A stretch of 40,292 bases of DNA from Lachnospiraceae bacterium. Its GTDB lineage: Bacteria; Bacillota; Clostridia; Lachnospirales; Lachnospiraceae. Every line of letters starts with the position of its first letter. The first letter of the stretch is position 1. The notes below the pieces were generated by a model. The model did not search any database, was not told the origin of the DNA, and was given only the letters and a program-made list of their open reading frames with translations. The translations under genes and the position numbers were made by a program. Shown here in pieces: positions 8,256-16,576 of the stretch. The stretch spans positions 1 through 40,292 of the forward strand of contig JAEEJA010000029.1 in NCBI GenBank assembly GCA_016281605.1. The letters run 5' to 3'.

Positions 8256-8293
8256 AATATAACCTCATCGTCTACTCTTTATGATATCAGTTT

Positions 8294-9490
8294 TTAACTC
8301 TTCATCGTTTTTTCTATAACAGTAACTATATCACCGGCCTTTATCATAGTATCGGGACCTGCCATAATCGGCTTTGAATCTCTTACTATAGATGCTATTG
8401 CTTTACTTCTGGGTATATATAATTCTTTTAAATATTTATCCTTCCAGCTGTTACTCTCATCTATCTTGATTTCCTCAATATATACACCTATATCATCCTT
8501 ATATTCCATAACACCGATAATGATTTTATCATCTATATGTATTATGGTATCAGAAGTAGGAATTATGGGATTTCTGTTTCTTATGATAGTGATTATTATA
8601 AATTCAGGTGGAGTTTTTATGTCTCCGATACATTGCTTAACCCATGGATGATCGTTTTCGACAGTAATCATAATAAACTTAAGATCTTCTCCATGTGAAA
8701 CCTCTGAAATTTTTTTAAGCTTGGTATACTGCTCTACAAATCCGGCAGATATAATACCTGTAGGGATAGCAACCATACCAACCCCTAAAAATGAAATGAT
8801 TATCGCAAGCACCTGACCTGCCACAGTAACAGGGTATATATCTCCATAACCCACTGTAAGAAGAGCAGATACCGACCACCATATACCTGAAAAGGCGTTT
8901 TTATAAACATCCGGCTGAGCAACATGCTCAACACCATACATAGATATAGAAGCTGCCAACATCATGATAAGTATGAGACAAATCGAAGAAAAAAGCTGTT
9001 GCTTCTTTTCATTTAAGACATCTAAAACCACGTTAAATGCATCATACTGAGCATTTACCTTGAAAAGCCTAAATACCCTAAATACTCTAAGCACTCTGAA
9101 GGCAACCATTCCATATGGCATGATTAATATAAGATACGGAAGTATGGAAAAAAGATCCACAAGACCGTAAAATGAAAATATATAATAAATTCGAGCTTGA
9201 GCAGGATTTCTGTTGGGATACAGGTAAGGAGACGTCCACACTCTTAAGACATACTCCACTATAAAGACCCCTACTGTCACAATCTCAATAGCGCGAAAAA
9301 TCGGAGTTAGTCTCTTGGGATAATCAAATGTATCAAGAAAAAGAATCATAAGATTAAGAACTATACATATAACAATAAAATAATCAAAAAGTCTGCTTAT
9401 GATATCATCCTTTGAACCTATTTCCATTATCTCAAATAATCTTTTCTTGGTTCTCTCATATTTACTTAATTCCTTACCCTTATCCTCCAT
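8294..9490 (-). CDS. Voltage-gated-type potassium channel with C-terminal TrkA-C-like domains
   Basis: This 398-residue protein has a six-transmembrane channel core. The fourth segment carries regularly spaced arginines (FRVLRVFRVFRLFKV, about residues 131-145), the mark of a voltage sensor. The pore loop contains the K+ selectivity filter TVGYGD (about 212-217). After the last helix come two segments that look like TrkA-C (RCK-C) domains, each with a 'P.s.d.I..gD.i' ending (…TSDTIIHIDDKI and …GPDTMIKAGDIVTV). There is no recognisable Rossmann RCK-N domain between pore and TrkA-C, so ligand sensing may differ from MthK-type channels. ATG 9490 is preferred because GGGGA lies 7 bases upstream; an in-frame TTG at 9493 is also possible. 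Ion selectivity is inferred from the filter only. Confidence 0.88.
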   Translation of the reverse strand: MEDKGKELSKYERTKKRLFEIMEIGSKDDIISRLFDYFIVICIVLNLMILFLDTFDYPKRLTPIFRAIEIVTVGVFIVEYVLRVWTSPYLYPNRNPAQARIYYIFSFYGLVDLFSILPYLILIMPYGMVAFRVLRVFRVFRLFKVNAQYDAFNVVLDVLNEKKQQLFSSICLILIMMLAASISMYGVEHVAQPDVYKNAFSGIWWSVSALLTVGYGDIYPVTVAGQVLAIIISFLGVGMVAIPTGIISAGFVEQYTKLKKISEVSHGEDLKFIMITVENDHPWVKQCIGDIKTPPEFIIITIIRNRNPIIPTSDTIIHIDDKIIIGVMEYKDDIGVYIEEIKIDESNSWKDKYLKELYIPRSKAIASIVRDSKPIMAGPDTMIKAGDIVTVIEKTMKS

Positions 9491-9509
9491 CAAAAAATCC
9501 CCGCTTTAA

Positions 9510-10634
9510 TCAAGTATCATTTTTAAGCTTTTTATTAGCTATATCTGAGTAGGCAAATTCCACAATTGCCGCAAATGGAATAGCAAGAAGAATACCGACT
9601 ACACCAAAAAGTCTGCCACCCACTACGATAGCTACAAGTATCCACACTCCCGGCACTCCAAGAGTATTTCCAAAGAACTTCGGCTTAACTACATAACCAT
9701 CTATAGTCTGAAGTATTATCGTAAATATTATAAACCAAAGTGCATACCATGGATTTATAAGAACCAAGATAAATGCGCCTATAACTCCACCTACCATCGG
9801 ACCGAAGGTTGGAGCCAAATTGGTTACACCAACTACGAGAGAAACTATAACTGTGTAAGGCATACCACAAATAAGCATAAATATCGCATTGGCAACACCA
9901 ACAAATACAGCATCTATAAGACTGCAAACTATGTAGCGTGCTAAAATCTTATTACATCTTAACCAAAAATTAGAGATGCTATTATAAGTGCTTTTCTTTA
10001 AAATAAGATTCAAAAATGATTTCAAACCGGATATCATCCGCTTTTTATCGATAAGGAAATATATTGCTAGTATTGAACTGATTACAATATTGATTATTTC
10101 CTTGCCTAAGTTAACTGAAATATTAATGGCATTTGAAAGATATCCGGTAATCTTTGTTGAAAACTCCCTTACAATCTTATCAAAAACCTCATTAATATTT
10201 TCAGCAACATCTATACCATGACTTTCTGCATAATCGGTAAGACTACGAACCAGCTTTCTGAGTGAACTTGTGTAAGAATCCATGTTCTTAACCATTAATC
10301 TTACACTCTCAAATATCTGAGGTATCAGAAGTACCATAATAGTGGAAATAATTATAAGCACTATTAATACTGCTGAAACAACAGAAGCATTATGTGAAAA
10401 ATTTTCAGATTTAATCTTAAAAAACACCTTTTGTTCTAAAAATTTCACAAGAGGATTTAAAATATAAGCAATTACAATTCCATAAATAACAGGTACAAAT
10501 ATACCGAATATATATGATATTCCCGAAGCAATATTGGAAATATTGGAAAGAATCATATATAAAATCACTGCACTGCAGGTTGCTATACTGTATGCTGCCC
10601 ACTTTTCCTTAAGTAATTTTTTGAATTTTTCCAT
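9510..10634 (-). CDS. AI-2E family transporter (PerM-like permease)
   Basis: This 374-residue polytopic membrane protein has about eight hydrophobic segments. It shows the family pattern: two N-terminal helices, a further pair around residues 55-110, an amphipathic soluble stretch (about 120-200), then a C-terminal bundle with PFAAIVEF near the end. The motif 'GVTNLAPTFGPMVGGVIGA' is the most conserved part of the family. Members include TqsA (autoinducer-2 export), a sporulation protein and Na+/H+ antiporters, so the substrate is open. ATG 10634 has AAGGATAG upstream. It sits between dihydroorotase and the channel gene on the same strand, with gaps of 30 and 19 bases, so the three may share a transcript. 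Confidence 0.88.
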   Translation of the reverse strand: MEKFKKLLKEKWAAYSIATCSAVILYMILSNISNIASGISYIFGIFVPVIYGIVIAYILNPLVKFLEQKVFFKIKSENFSHNASVVSAVLIVLIIISTIMVLLIPQIFESVRLMVKNMDSYTSSLRKLVRSLTDYAESHGIDVAENINEVFDKIVREFSTKITGYLSNAINISVNLGKEIINIVISSILAIYFLIDKKRMISGLKSFLNLILKKSTYNSISNFWLRCNKILARYIVCSLIDAVFVGVANAIFMLICGMPYTVIVSLVVGVTNLAPTFGPMVGGVIGAFILVLINPWYALWFIIFTIILQTIDGYVVKPKFFGNTLGVPGVWILVAIVVGGRLFGVVGILLAIPFAAIVEFAYSDIANKKLKNDT

Positions 10635-10664
10635 TATGTCTATCCTTTGTTATCTTTAATATAA

Positions 10665-11936
10665 TTAAGCTTCATAAACAATCTTTCCATTACAAATAGT
10701 ATAATAAATCTTGCCGGGAAGCTCCCATCCGGTAAAAGGACTGTTTTCGGATTTTGATACATAGTCTCCTGCAGTCCAGCTATCATGCTCCCCAAATATA
10801 ACTATGTCAGCATATGAGTCCTCTGCTATACTGCCCGGTACCAGGCGATAAAATCTAGCCGGATTAGTACTCATACACTCGATAAGCTGCATCAAAGTGA
10901 TATACCCGGGTTCTACCAGAGACTTAATACCCAAGGCAAGGGAAGTTTCCAGTCCTATAACACCACTCGGCGCCTTATCCATGCTCCTCTCCTTTTCTTC
11001 CTTTGTATGAGGGGCATGATCCGTCGCAATCATATCTATGGTCCCGTCCTGAAGACCACCTATTATTTTAATTCTATCCTTTTCGGTTCTAAGAGGTGGG
11101 TTCATACGGGCATTGGTTCCCTTGAAAAGCACATAGTCCTCTTTAAGCGTAAAATGATGCGGTGTTGCTTCAGCATGAATATCTGCTCCGAGCTTTTTAA
11201 AACCTCTTATTATCTCAACTGAATTTCCGGAGCTTATATGCTGTATACATACCGATGCTCCGGTGTGTAATGCAAGCGCACAATCTCTTGCAACCATTAC
11301 ATCCTCAGCAACACTTTGTGCTCCTCCGTAATTAAGTTTGTCAGAAATAATACCTTTATTAACTCCTGCCTGATATACAAAAGCAGGATCCTCCTCATGA
11401 AGACTTATAGGTATATCTAACTCTCTTGCCCTTTCCATAGCTTTATATAATAGCTTTTCGTCCATTATGGGCAGTCCGTCATCGGTAAAGACTGCCGCTC
11501 CCTCGTTGGAAAGGCTTTCCATATCAACAAGTTCTTTTCCTCTCATGCCTTTAGATATATTGGCTGCAGAAAGAACATGAATCCCCGTCATCTCACCCTT
11601 CTTTTGTACATAATGAAGTGTTTCTATATTATCAACAGGCGGCTTGGTATTTGCCATGCATATAACGGTTGTTATACCACCTTTTGCAGCTGCTCTCGCA
11701 CCTGTTGCAATATCCTCTTTTTCCGTAAATCCCGGGTCTCTGAAGTGTACATGTCCATCAAATAATCCGGGAGATACAACCATTCCTGTAGCATCTATTA
11801 CTTTAACATTTCTCAGACTGTCAGCCTCTATAGATTCAGCCACATGTATAATTCTGTTACCATCTATCAGTACATCCCTAATTTCGTCCAGATGAGAAAC
11901 CGGGCAGACGACACGACCATTTTTTATCAGTATCAT
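10665..11936 (-). CDS. pyrC: Dihydroorotase, class I zinc amidohydrolase
   Basis: The third enzyme of de novo pyrimidine synthesis, it interconverts carbamoyl-aspartate and dihydroorotate. The 423-residue protein is of the long class I type. Metal-binding DGHVHFRDPG stands near residue 60, ending a typical 'VSPGLFDGHVHFRDPG' stretch. It is followed by KGGITTV, a later His pair (SLHEED and QHISSG) and the catalytic ATDHAPH near residue 306. The C-terminus closes with the small beta domain (NPARFY…G.I…ADIVIF) of the superfamily. ATG 11936 has AGGAGG 6 bases upstream. No other pyr gene is adjacent, so it is not within a pyrimidine operon here, and no PyrR-type attenuator is evident in the 85-base leader. 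Confidence 0.94.
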   Translation of the reverse strand: MILIKNGRVVCPVSHLDEIRDVLIDGNRIIHVAESIEADSLRNVKVIDATGMVVSPGLFDGHVHFRDPGFTEKEDIATGARAAAKGGITTVICMANTKPPVDNIETLHYVQKKGEMTGIHVLSAANISKGMRGKELVDMESLSNEGAAVFTDDGLPIMDEKLLYKAMERARELDIPISLHEEDPAFVYQAGVNKGIISDKLNYGGAQSVAEDVMVARDCALALHTGASVCIQHISSGNSVEIIRGFKKLGADIHAEATPHHFTLKEDYVLFKGTNARMNPPLRTEKDRIKIIGGLQDGTIDMIATDHAPHTKEEKERSMDKAPSGVIGLETSLALGIKSLVEPGYITLMQLIECMSTNPARFYRLVPGSIAEDSYADIVIFGEHDSWTAGDYVSKSENSPFTGWELPGKIYYTICNGKIVYEA

Positions 11937-12021
11937 ATACGCCTCCTCTCAAATTGCAAATAAGACAAAAAATCTAATCTGAAATTTACATAAAAGTAAA
12001 ACTATATTATAAAAAAATTAC

Positions 12022-12966
12022 TTATTTTGTTTTAAAAAAGAACTGGAGTTTTTCCTTAGTTCCGAGCTTGCTGACATAGGTTTTTTTGTATGAATTTTCA
12101 TTAATTATATTCTTACATTTTTTTGCATCTTCTTTAGAAAGATTACCACTTTCAAGAAGCAAAAGAGCATCATAAAACCTAAGTCTGTCTTTTGCCATAC
12201 CCACGATTCTTTTATGCTTAAATTTGGTATCTCGGTCATATATTTCCAAAAATCTTATACGATCAAGCCCGCCATACTCTGGATTCATATCTGCCGGAAG
12301 AGTAGAATCTGCAGAAGGATTTTCCTTAACATTGTATATAGACATAGTTCCCGGTAGAGATACTACTTTCCCGTAATCAAAGGCTTGTGCCAAAAAAACA
12401 TAAGACGAAAAAGGAAATTTTAAAACCTCATCTGTCCTGCGAGCAACAGACATGCGTACCAAAAATGATGACAAATGTACCTTATAATCCATGAATATTT
12501 CCTCTGGTGTAAGCTGATGAACTGATTTCCACGAATTAAAATTCTTTATCTTTTCGTCTGTAACAATATTATGAACAAGGGTGTTGTGCGCACACACGGC
12601 ACAATCAGCATTTGTATCCATGTAATCGTACTGAGCCTGAAGCTTTCCAAGGGCACACCACCATTCATCGCCCTCACAAAAAGCAACATAGTTAGCTTCA
12701 AATCTTGGAAAAATATTTTTTTCGACTATATATGGTCTTGACTCTATATACTCTTTTTCAAATATAGGTACAATTATTTCAGGGTACTTGTTATACATTT
12801 CTTCTATTATCTGCTTAGAAGAATCTGTAGAAGCATTGTCATAAACAAAAACCTTATATCTGAAATTCACCTTTTGACTTGCCAGTCCATTAAGACAATC
12901 CTTTAAATATTCTTCATGATTATGAACTATACATATTGTTGCAACGTCTAACTCGTACGTATACAT
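12022..12966 (-). CDS. Glycosyltransferase family 2 protein
   Basis: This 314-residue GT-A-fold glycosyltransferase is probably cytosolic and acts on surface polysaccharide, glycolipid or protein glycans. The N-terminal nucleotide-binding half reads VATICIVHNHEEYLKDCL, then FVYDNASTDSS (the GT2 D-N-x-S-T/D turn), and the metal site is EGDEWW, an E-G-D-[DE]-x-W form seen in many GT2 enzymes. The second half holds acceptor-side helices and ends in a Lys-rich tail. No membrane segment is present. AGGAGG lies upstream of ATG 12966. It follows the PilZ gene by 34 bases on the same strand, with a shared promoter at 13731-13759 possible. Donor and acceptor cannot be stated. Confidence 0.87.
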   Translation of the reverse strand: MYTYELDVATICIVHNHEEYLKDCLNGLASQKVNFRYKVFVYDNASTDSSKQIIEEMYNKYPEIIVPIFEKEYIESRPYIVEKNIFPRFEANYVAFCEGDEWWCALGKLQAQYDYMDTNADCAVCAHNTLVHNIVTDEKIKNFNSWKSVHQLTPEEIFMDYKVHLSSFLVRMSVARRTDEVLKFPFSSYVFLAQAFDYGKVVSLPGTMSIYNVKENPSADSTLPADMNPEYGGLDRIRFLEIYDRDTKFKHKRIVGMAKDRLRFYDALLLLESGNLSKEDAKKCKNIINENSYKKTYVSKLGTKEKLQFFFKTK

Positions 12967-13000
12967 TTATGTGTGCCTCCTTATGTTTAAAAGTATACTT

Positions 13001-13363
13001 TTAATTAGAATGATTCTCTTCAATTTGTTTAAACATAGTATCAAAAACCACGGACATGCCTACAAATTCACAGCCGTAATTTATCAAACCACTTTCTAAC
13101 TCTCTTTTTCTTACAATTTTTACAACACAATTAATAGAATTGTTAAGAGAATCAATTTCATCAAATATCAGCCTTGCATTGAAGTAGTAATTCACAGGCA
13201 ATTCGCTTTCTGAATTAAATCCGATGCCATCGGAACTGATATCAATAATTTCGATCGGTGCATGAATTCCGGTTATATTTTGATGATCCTGATGAAATAC
13301 TGACGAGACCTCAAGACACAGTTTTATCGGAACTCTCCTTTTTCTTCTTTTATCCTTATCCAC
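13001..13363 (-). CDS. PilZ-domain protein, probable c-di-GMP receptor
   Basis: This 120-residue protein is made almost entirely of a PilZ domain. The two nucleotide-binding parts are present: an N-terminal arginine motif (RRKRRVPIKL, the R-x-x-x-R loop) and IDISSDGIGF, matching the D/N-x-S-x-x-G strand that binds cyclic di-GMP. The remaining strands form the beta barrel. The start is the GTG at 13363, with GGAGG 5 bases ahead; the frame is open up to 13450 through an unlikely TTG, but that longer form would have a tyrosine-rich extension with no ribosome site. Single-domain PilZ proteins usually act by binding a partner when charged with c-di-GMP. The neighbouring GT2 gene is a plausible but unproven partner. 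Confidence 0.85.
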   Translation of the reverse strand: MDKDKRRKRRVPIKLCLEVSSVFHQDHQNITGIHAPIEIIDISSDGIGFNSESELPVNYYFNARLIFDEIDSLNNSINCVVKIVRKRELESGLINYGCEFVGMSVVFDTMFKQIEENHSN

Positions 13364-13450
13364 ATTAACCTCCGGATTTTTGATATACACATAATAATAG
13401 CTATTATAAACAAAAAAGTGAATTAAAATGTACCTGACACACCTTATCAA

Positions 13451-13681
13451 CTATGAGAACAATGATGAAAAGTGCATCTCGTGTTCTGAAAATACTTTCA
13501 TGCAATCGTCACAATAGTATCCCACTCCGTCCAAAGCAAGCTGAACAGCATCATTCTTATTTTTTTTATTTAGCTCACTCTCAGGGTACCATGTTAATGT
13601 TAAAGAAGCATTAGACATCTCACCGTTATCTACTATAACTCCACCCTTTTTCATATCATTGTTACAATAAGGACATTTCAT
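13451..13681 (-). CDS. Small zinc-ribbon protein (DUF6487-like)
   Basis: This 76-residue protein opens with MKCPYCNNDMKKG, a CxxC knuckle, and has a second pair in YYCDDCMKVF, giving a four-cysteine zinc ribbon. The region between holds a tryptophan (TWYPESE) and an acidic stretch. The layout resembles the DUF6487 family of putative zinc-binding proteins found in Clostridia. No function is known. The ATG at 13681 has AAAGGAGAAG upstream, and a strong minus-strand promoter lies about 50 bases further. It ends where the following open frame begins, 87 bases ahead of the PilZ start, so the two are probably co-transcribed. Confidence 0.75.
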   Translation of the reverse strand: MKCPYCNNDMKKGGVIVDNGEMSNASLTLTWYPESELNKKNKNDAVQLALDGVGYYCDDCMKVFSEHEMHFSSLFS

Positions 13682-13730
13682 ATCTTTCTTCTCCTTTCGA
13701 AAAAACAGTATCGAACCTCTCTAATAAAAC

Positions 13731-13759
13731 ATTGTAGCACATAATGATATAGTGGTCAA
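13731..13759 (-). promoter_or_regulatory. Strong sigma-A promoter for the zinc-ribbon/PilZ genes
   Basis: Read on the minus strand, TTGACC (13754-13759) and TACAAT (13731-13736) are 17 bases apart, the ideal spacing. Transcription would begin near 13724, about 43 bases before the ATG at 13681. The promoter lies just downstream of the TIGR03936-type gene, so it separates the two transcription units. Confidence 0.7.
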
Positions 13760-13777
13760 AGCATAATTAATAAATCC

Positions 13778-14590
13778 TTATATTGCCTGCCATCTATCAA
13801 GGCTTACAAGCTCACACTTCACTTCACTGTTCATGGTATTTACTTTACCCTTTTCACCGTTTTTATCTGCAAACATTTCAAGCCTGTTTAACTGAAAGAA
13901 AAGAGAATCAAACTTTACTCCTGCATATGTACAAAAGCTCTCTATAACTGTCTCAGGCTTGATATTTAACACAGAGCCGTGGGTAAGCCTTATAAAAAAG
14001 ATTGGTTTGTAATAATCATAATCGAAGCTTTCATCAGTGTAAGTTAACCCGGTCTTTTCTTCAAAGCTCTTTTTATTACTTTCCATGTAATAGATGTTAT
14101 CTTTTATATCCATAACTCGCTCAGATTTCTTGGTTTTCTTTGTTACTAATATTTCCTCCTGAGCTAAATATCCTTTGATATTATCTTGTAATTTTTCAAA
14201 AAAATCATTTCCAAAATGTTCTGATTTTTCCGGCTTTATGCATACGGTATAGTCAGCAGCCGCTAAAACTGCCATGGATGTTTTAGCAAAGTCTTCTAGC
14301 TTCGATACTCTTATAACGCCGATTTCATCGTTCATAACCGCATTTAGCTCTTCCCTAATATAGTCGGTTTCCAGATCACCTGTAAGCTCTACATCCAGAT
14401 AATCTCCCGTAGTCATAAGACCTATACCAAGAGGCGATGCAAATGAAATAATCTGATGTGGCGAAAACCCTTCACTTAATCTTACTTCAATATCCGTTCT
14501 TCTGAAGGCTTTTTGAAAGTATCTCATAACATCCAGATGCCCTATAAATTTCATAGAACCTATCTTAAAAAATTTAATTCTGTATTTCAT
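13778..14590 (-). CDS. TIGR03936/DUF2344 radical-SAM-associated protein
   Basis: This 270-residue protein of the DUF2344 family is found next to, or fused to, TIGR03960 radical-SAM proteins. Its start MKYRIKFFKIGSMKFIGHLD is the family signature, followed by FQKAFRRTDIEV, LSEGFSPH and SFASPLGIG. The C-terminal part is more variable and ends VSLDRW, close to the family's closing 'lvR' segment. The biochemical role is unknown; a link to ribosome or tRNA maturation has been proposed because the pair often precedes rng and rplU. Neither rng nor rplU follows here. It starts 19 bases after the TIGR03960 stop, so the two form an operon. ATG 14590 has AAGGAG upstream. Confidence 0.9.
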   Translation of the reverse strand: MKYRIKFFKIGSMKFIGHLDVMRYFQKAFRRTDIEVRLSEGFSPHQIISFASPLGIGLMTTGDYLDVELTGDLETDYIREELNAVMNDEIGVIRVSKLEDFAKTSMAVLAAADYTVCIKPEKSEHFGNDFFEKLQDNIKGYLAQEEILVTKKTKKSERVMDIKDNIYYMESNKKSFEEKTGLTYTDESFDYDYYKPIFFIRLTHGSVLNIKPETVIESFCTYAGVKFDSLFFQLNRLEMFADKNGEKGKVNTMNSEVKCELVSLDRWQAI

Positions 14591-14608
14591 CTATGCCACT
14601 CCTTATAT

Positions 14609-16486
14609 TTAGTTAATCCATTTCTTACAAAATGAATTCTTAGCATCATACTTCATAATTCCGCAACCCGAGCACTTATCCCTGCAATTAGGTGTCACAG
14701 CCTCTGCCTTTGCTCTCTCATTTTCTCTCCATAAAAATTCTTTAGTTACTCCGGAATCTATAAAGTCCCATGGAAAAAGCTCGTCCTTTTCTCTTTCCCT
14801 GTCTATATAGAAATTATAATCCAGATTACAACTATCAAAGGCTTCAATCCATTTATCATAATTAAAGTACTCCGTCCACGCATCAAATATACATCCTGAA
14901 TTATAAGCATGCAGTATTACATCACATAACCTTCTGTCTCCCCTTGCAAGCACTCCTTCTAACTCCGATGTAAATGTGTCGTGACAATTATATTTTATAC
15001 TTTTTTGATTGAGTTGCTCTCTAACCTTCCCTTTCAAAAAATCCCTTTTTTCTCTTGCTTCCTCCTTCGAATTCATCCTGGCCCACTGAAATGGAGTAAA
15101 CGGCTTCGGTACAAATATCGAACTGCTTGCAACAATCTGAACCTTTCCTTTTCTCTTTTCCTTCGGAATATTTTCATAATAAGTAACTGCAACCTCATTG
15201 GCAAGCTTTGCTATTCCCTCTATATCATCATAAGTTTCATAAGGGAGACCTAACATAAAGTAAAGCTTTACCCTATTCCATCCACCCTTAAAGGCTTTAA
15301 GGGCACCTTCAAGTATATCCTGCTCAGTTAGACCTTTATTTATAACATTCCTCATGCGCTGCGAACCGGCTTCCGGCGCAAATGTAAGGCTGCTTTTCCT
15401 TATATCCTGCACACGACTCATGACATCTAAAGAAAACTCATCTATTCGAAGTGATGGCAATGCTACATTTATGCCTTTTTTGTTAAATGTATTGATTAAG
15501 TAATATACAAGTTCTCCCAAATCCTCATAATCACTCGAAGATAACGAGCTTAAAGTAATTTCCTCATGACCGGTAGACTCAAGCATGGTCTTAGCGTATT
15601 CCTTTAGAACTTCTACATCTCTCGGTCTTGTAGGTCTGTAAAGCATACCTGCCTGACAGAATCTACATCCTCTTATACATCCTCTTTGTATCTCCAGCAC
15701 AACTCTGTCCTGAGTAACCTTCATGTATGGCACAAGTGGTTTTGTAGGATAATATGTATTAGTAAGATCCTCTTCTACTTGCTTCTTTATTACTGTAGAA
15801 GCCTCCTTTGTATTTGGAATAAAAGTCTTTAGTGTTCCATCCTCATTATAAGTAACATCATAAAGAGACGGTACATAGATACCCTCTATCTTTGCTGCTC
15901 TTTTTAAGAAATCAAGCCTTTCTTCTCCATTTTTCTTCCACTCCTTATAAGCATCCATTAACTCAAAGAAAACTGTCTCTCCCTCACCTATATAAAATAG
16001 ATCAAAAAAATCTGCGATAGGCTCAGGATTATATGAGCAAGGTCCGCCTCCTATAACAAAGGGCATGTCCCCGTCTCTTTCGGAAGCCTTAAGAGGTATC
16101 TGTGAAAGATCAAGTATCTGTAGTACATTGGTATAACACATTTCATACTGAAGTGTAATACCTAAAAAATCAAAATCCTTTATAGGGTCCTGGGATTCCA
16201 AAGCAAATAAAGGAAGACTTTTTTCTCTCATAATTTTATCCAGATCAGGCCAGGGAGAGTATACTCTTTCACAATATATATCATCTCTTGAGTTAAACAT
16301 ATCATATAAAATCTGTATCCCCAGGTGTGACATACCTATCTCGTAAACATCCGGAAAGCACATACAAAATCTTATATCTACTTTCTCAGGATCCTTCTTA
16401 ATCATATTTATCTCATTACCGATATACCGGGCCGGTTTTTCAACCGAGAGTAGCACATCATCACTTAATGCAAGTTTTCTAAACAT
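14609..16486 (-). CDS. TIGR03960 family B12-binding-like radical SAM protein
   Basis: This protein of about 625 residues has an N-terminal segment resembling a cobalamin-binding fold (residues ~35-200, with VYEIGMSHLGI and FVIGGGPCSYNPEP). A radical-SAM domain follows, with the 4Fe-4S motif RGCIRGCRFCQ near residue 270 (CxxxCxxC), then the ITLSSLSSSDY and LRIDEFS strands. A C-terminal cluster CRDKCSGCG may bind a second metal or iron-sulfur centre. I chose ATG 16486 because GGAGG lies 5 bases upstream, inside the codons that follow the ATG at 16498; the longer form has no ribosome site of its own. It is the partner of the DUF2344 gene downstream. Substrate is unknown. Confidence 0.92.
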   Translation of the reverse strand: MFRKLALSDDVLLSVEKPARYIGNEINMIKKDPEKVDIRFCMCFPDVYEIGMSHLGIQILYDMFNSRDDIYCERVYSPWPDLDKIMREKSLPLFALESQDPIKDFDFLGITLQYEMCYTNVLQILDLSQIPLKASERDGDMPFVIGGGPCSYNPEPIADFFDLFYIGEGETVFFELMDAYKEWKKNGEERLDFLKRAAKIEGIYVPSLYDVTYNEDGTLKTFIPNTKEASTVIKKQVEEDLTNTYYPTKPLVPYMKVTQDRVVLEIQRGCIRGCRFCQAGMLYRPTRPRDVEVLKEYAKTMLESTGHEEITLSSLSSSDYEDLGELVYYLINTFNKKGINVALPSLRIDEFSLDVMSRVQDIRKSSLTFAPEAGSQRMRNVINKGLTEQDILEGALKAFKGGWNRVKLYFMLGLPYETYDDIEGIAKLANEVAVTYYENIPKEKRKGKVQIVASSSIFVPKPFTPFQWARMNSKEEAREKRDFLKGKVREQLNQKSIKYNCHDTFTSELEGVLARGDRRLCDVILHAYNSGCIFDAWTEYFNYDKWIEAFDSCNLDYNFYIDREREKDELFPWDFIDSGVTKEFLWRENERAKAEAVTPNCRDKCSGCGIMKYDAKNSFCKKWIN

Positions 16487-16507
16487 ATTTTCCTCCATGC
16501 ACTGTTT

Positions 16508-16540
16508 GAAAAACCCGGAGAGTTAAAGCACTCTCCGGGT
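16508..16540 (-). terminator. Rho-independent terminator of the first GH5 gene
   Basis: A 10-bp stem (ACCCGGAGAG / CTCTCCGGGT, 16513-16522 with 16531-16540) with an 8-base loop is followed on the minus strand by a short T-tract (TTTTTC). It lies between the stop of the gene ending at 16577 and the start of the next gene downstream. Confidence 0.85.
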
Positions 16541-16576
16541 CTCCTATCTGTCTTGAATTCAATAATTCAAGTCTTT

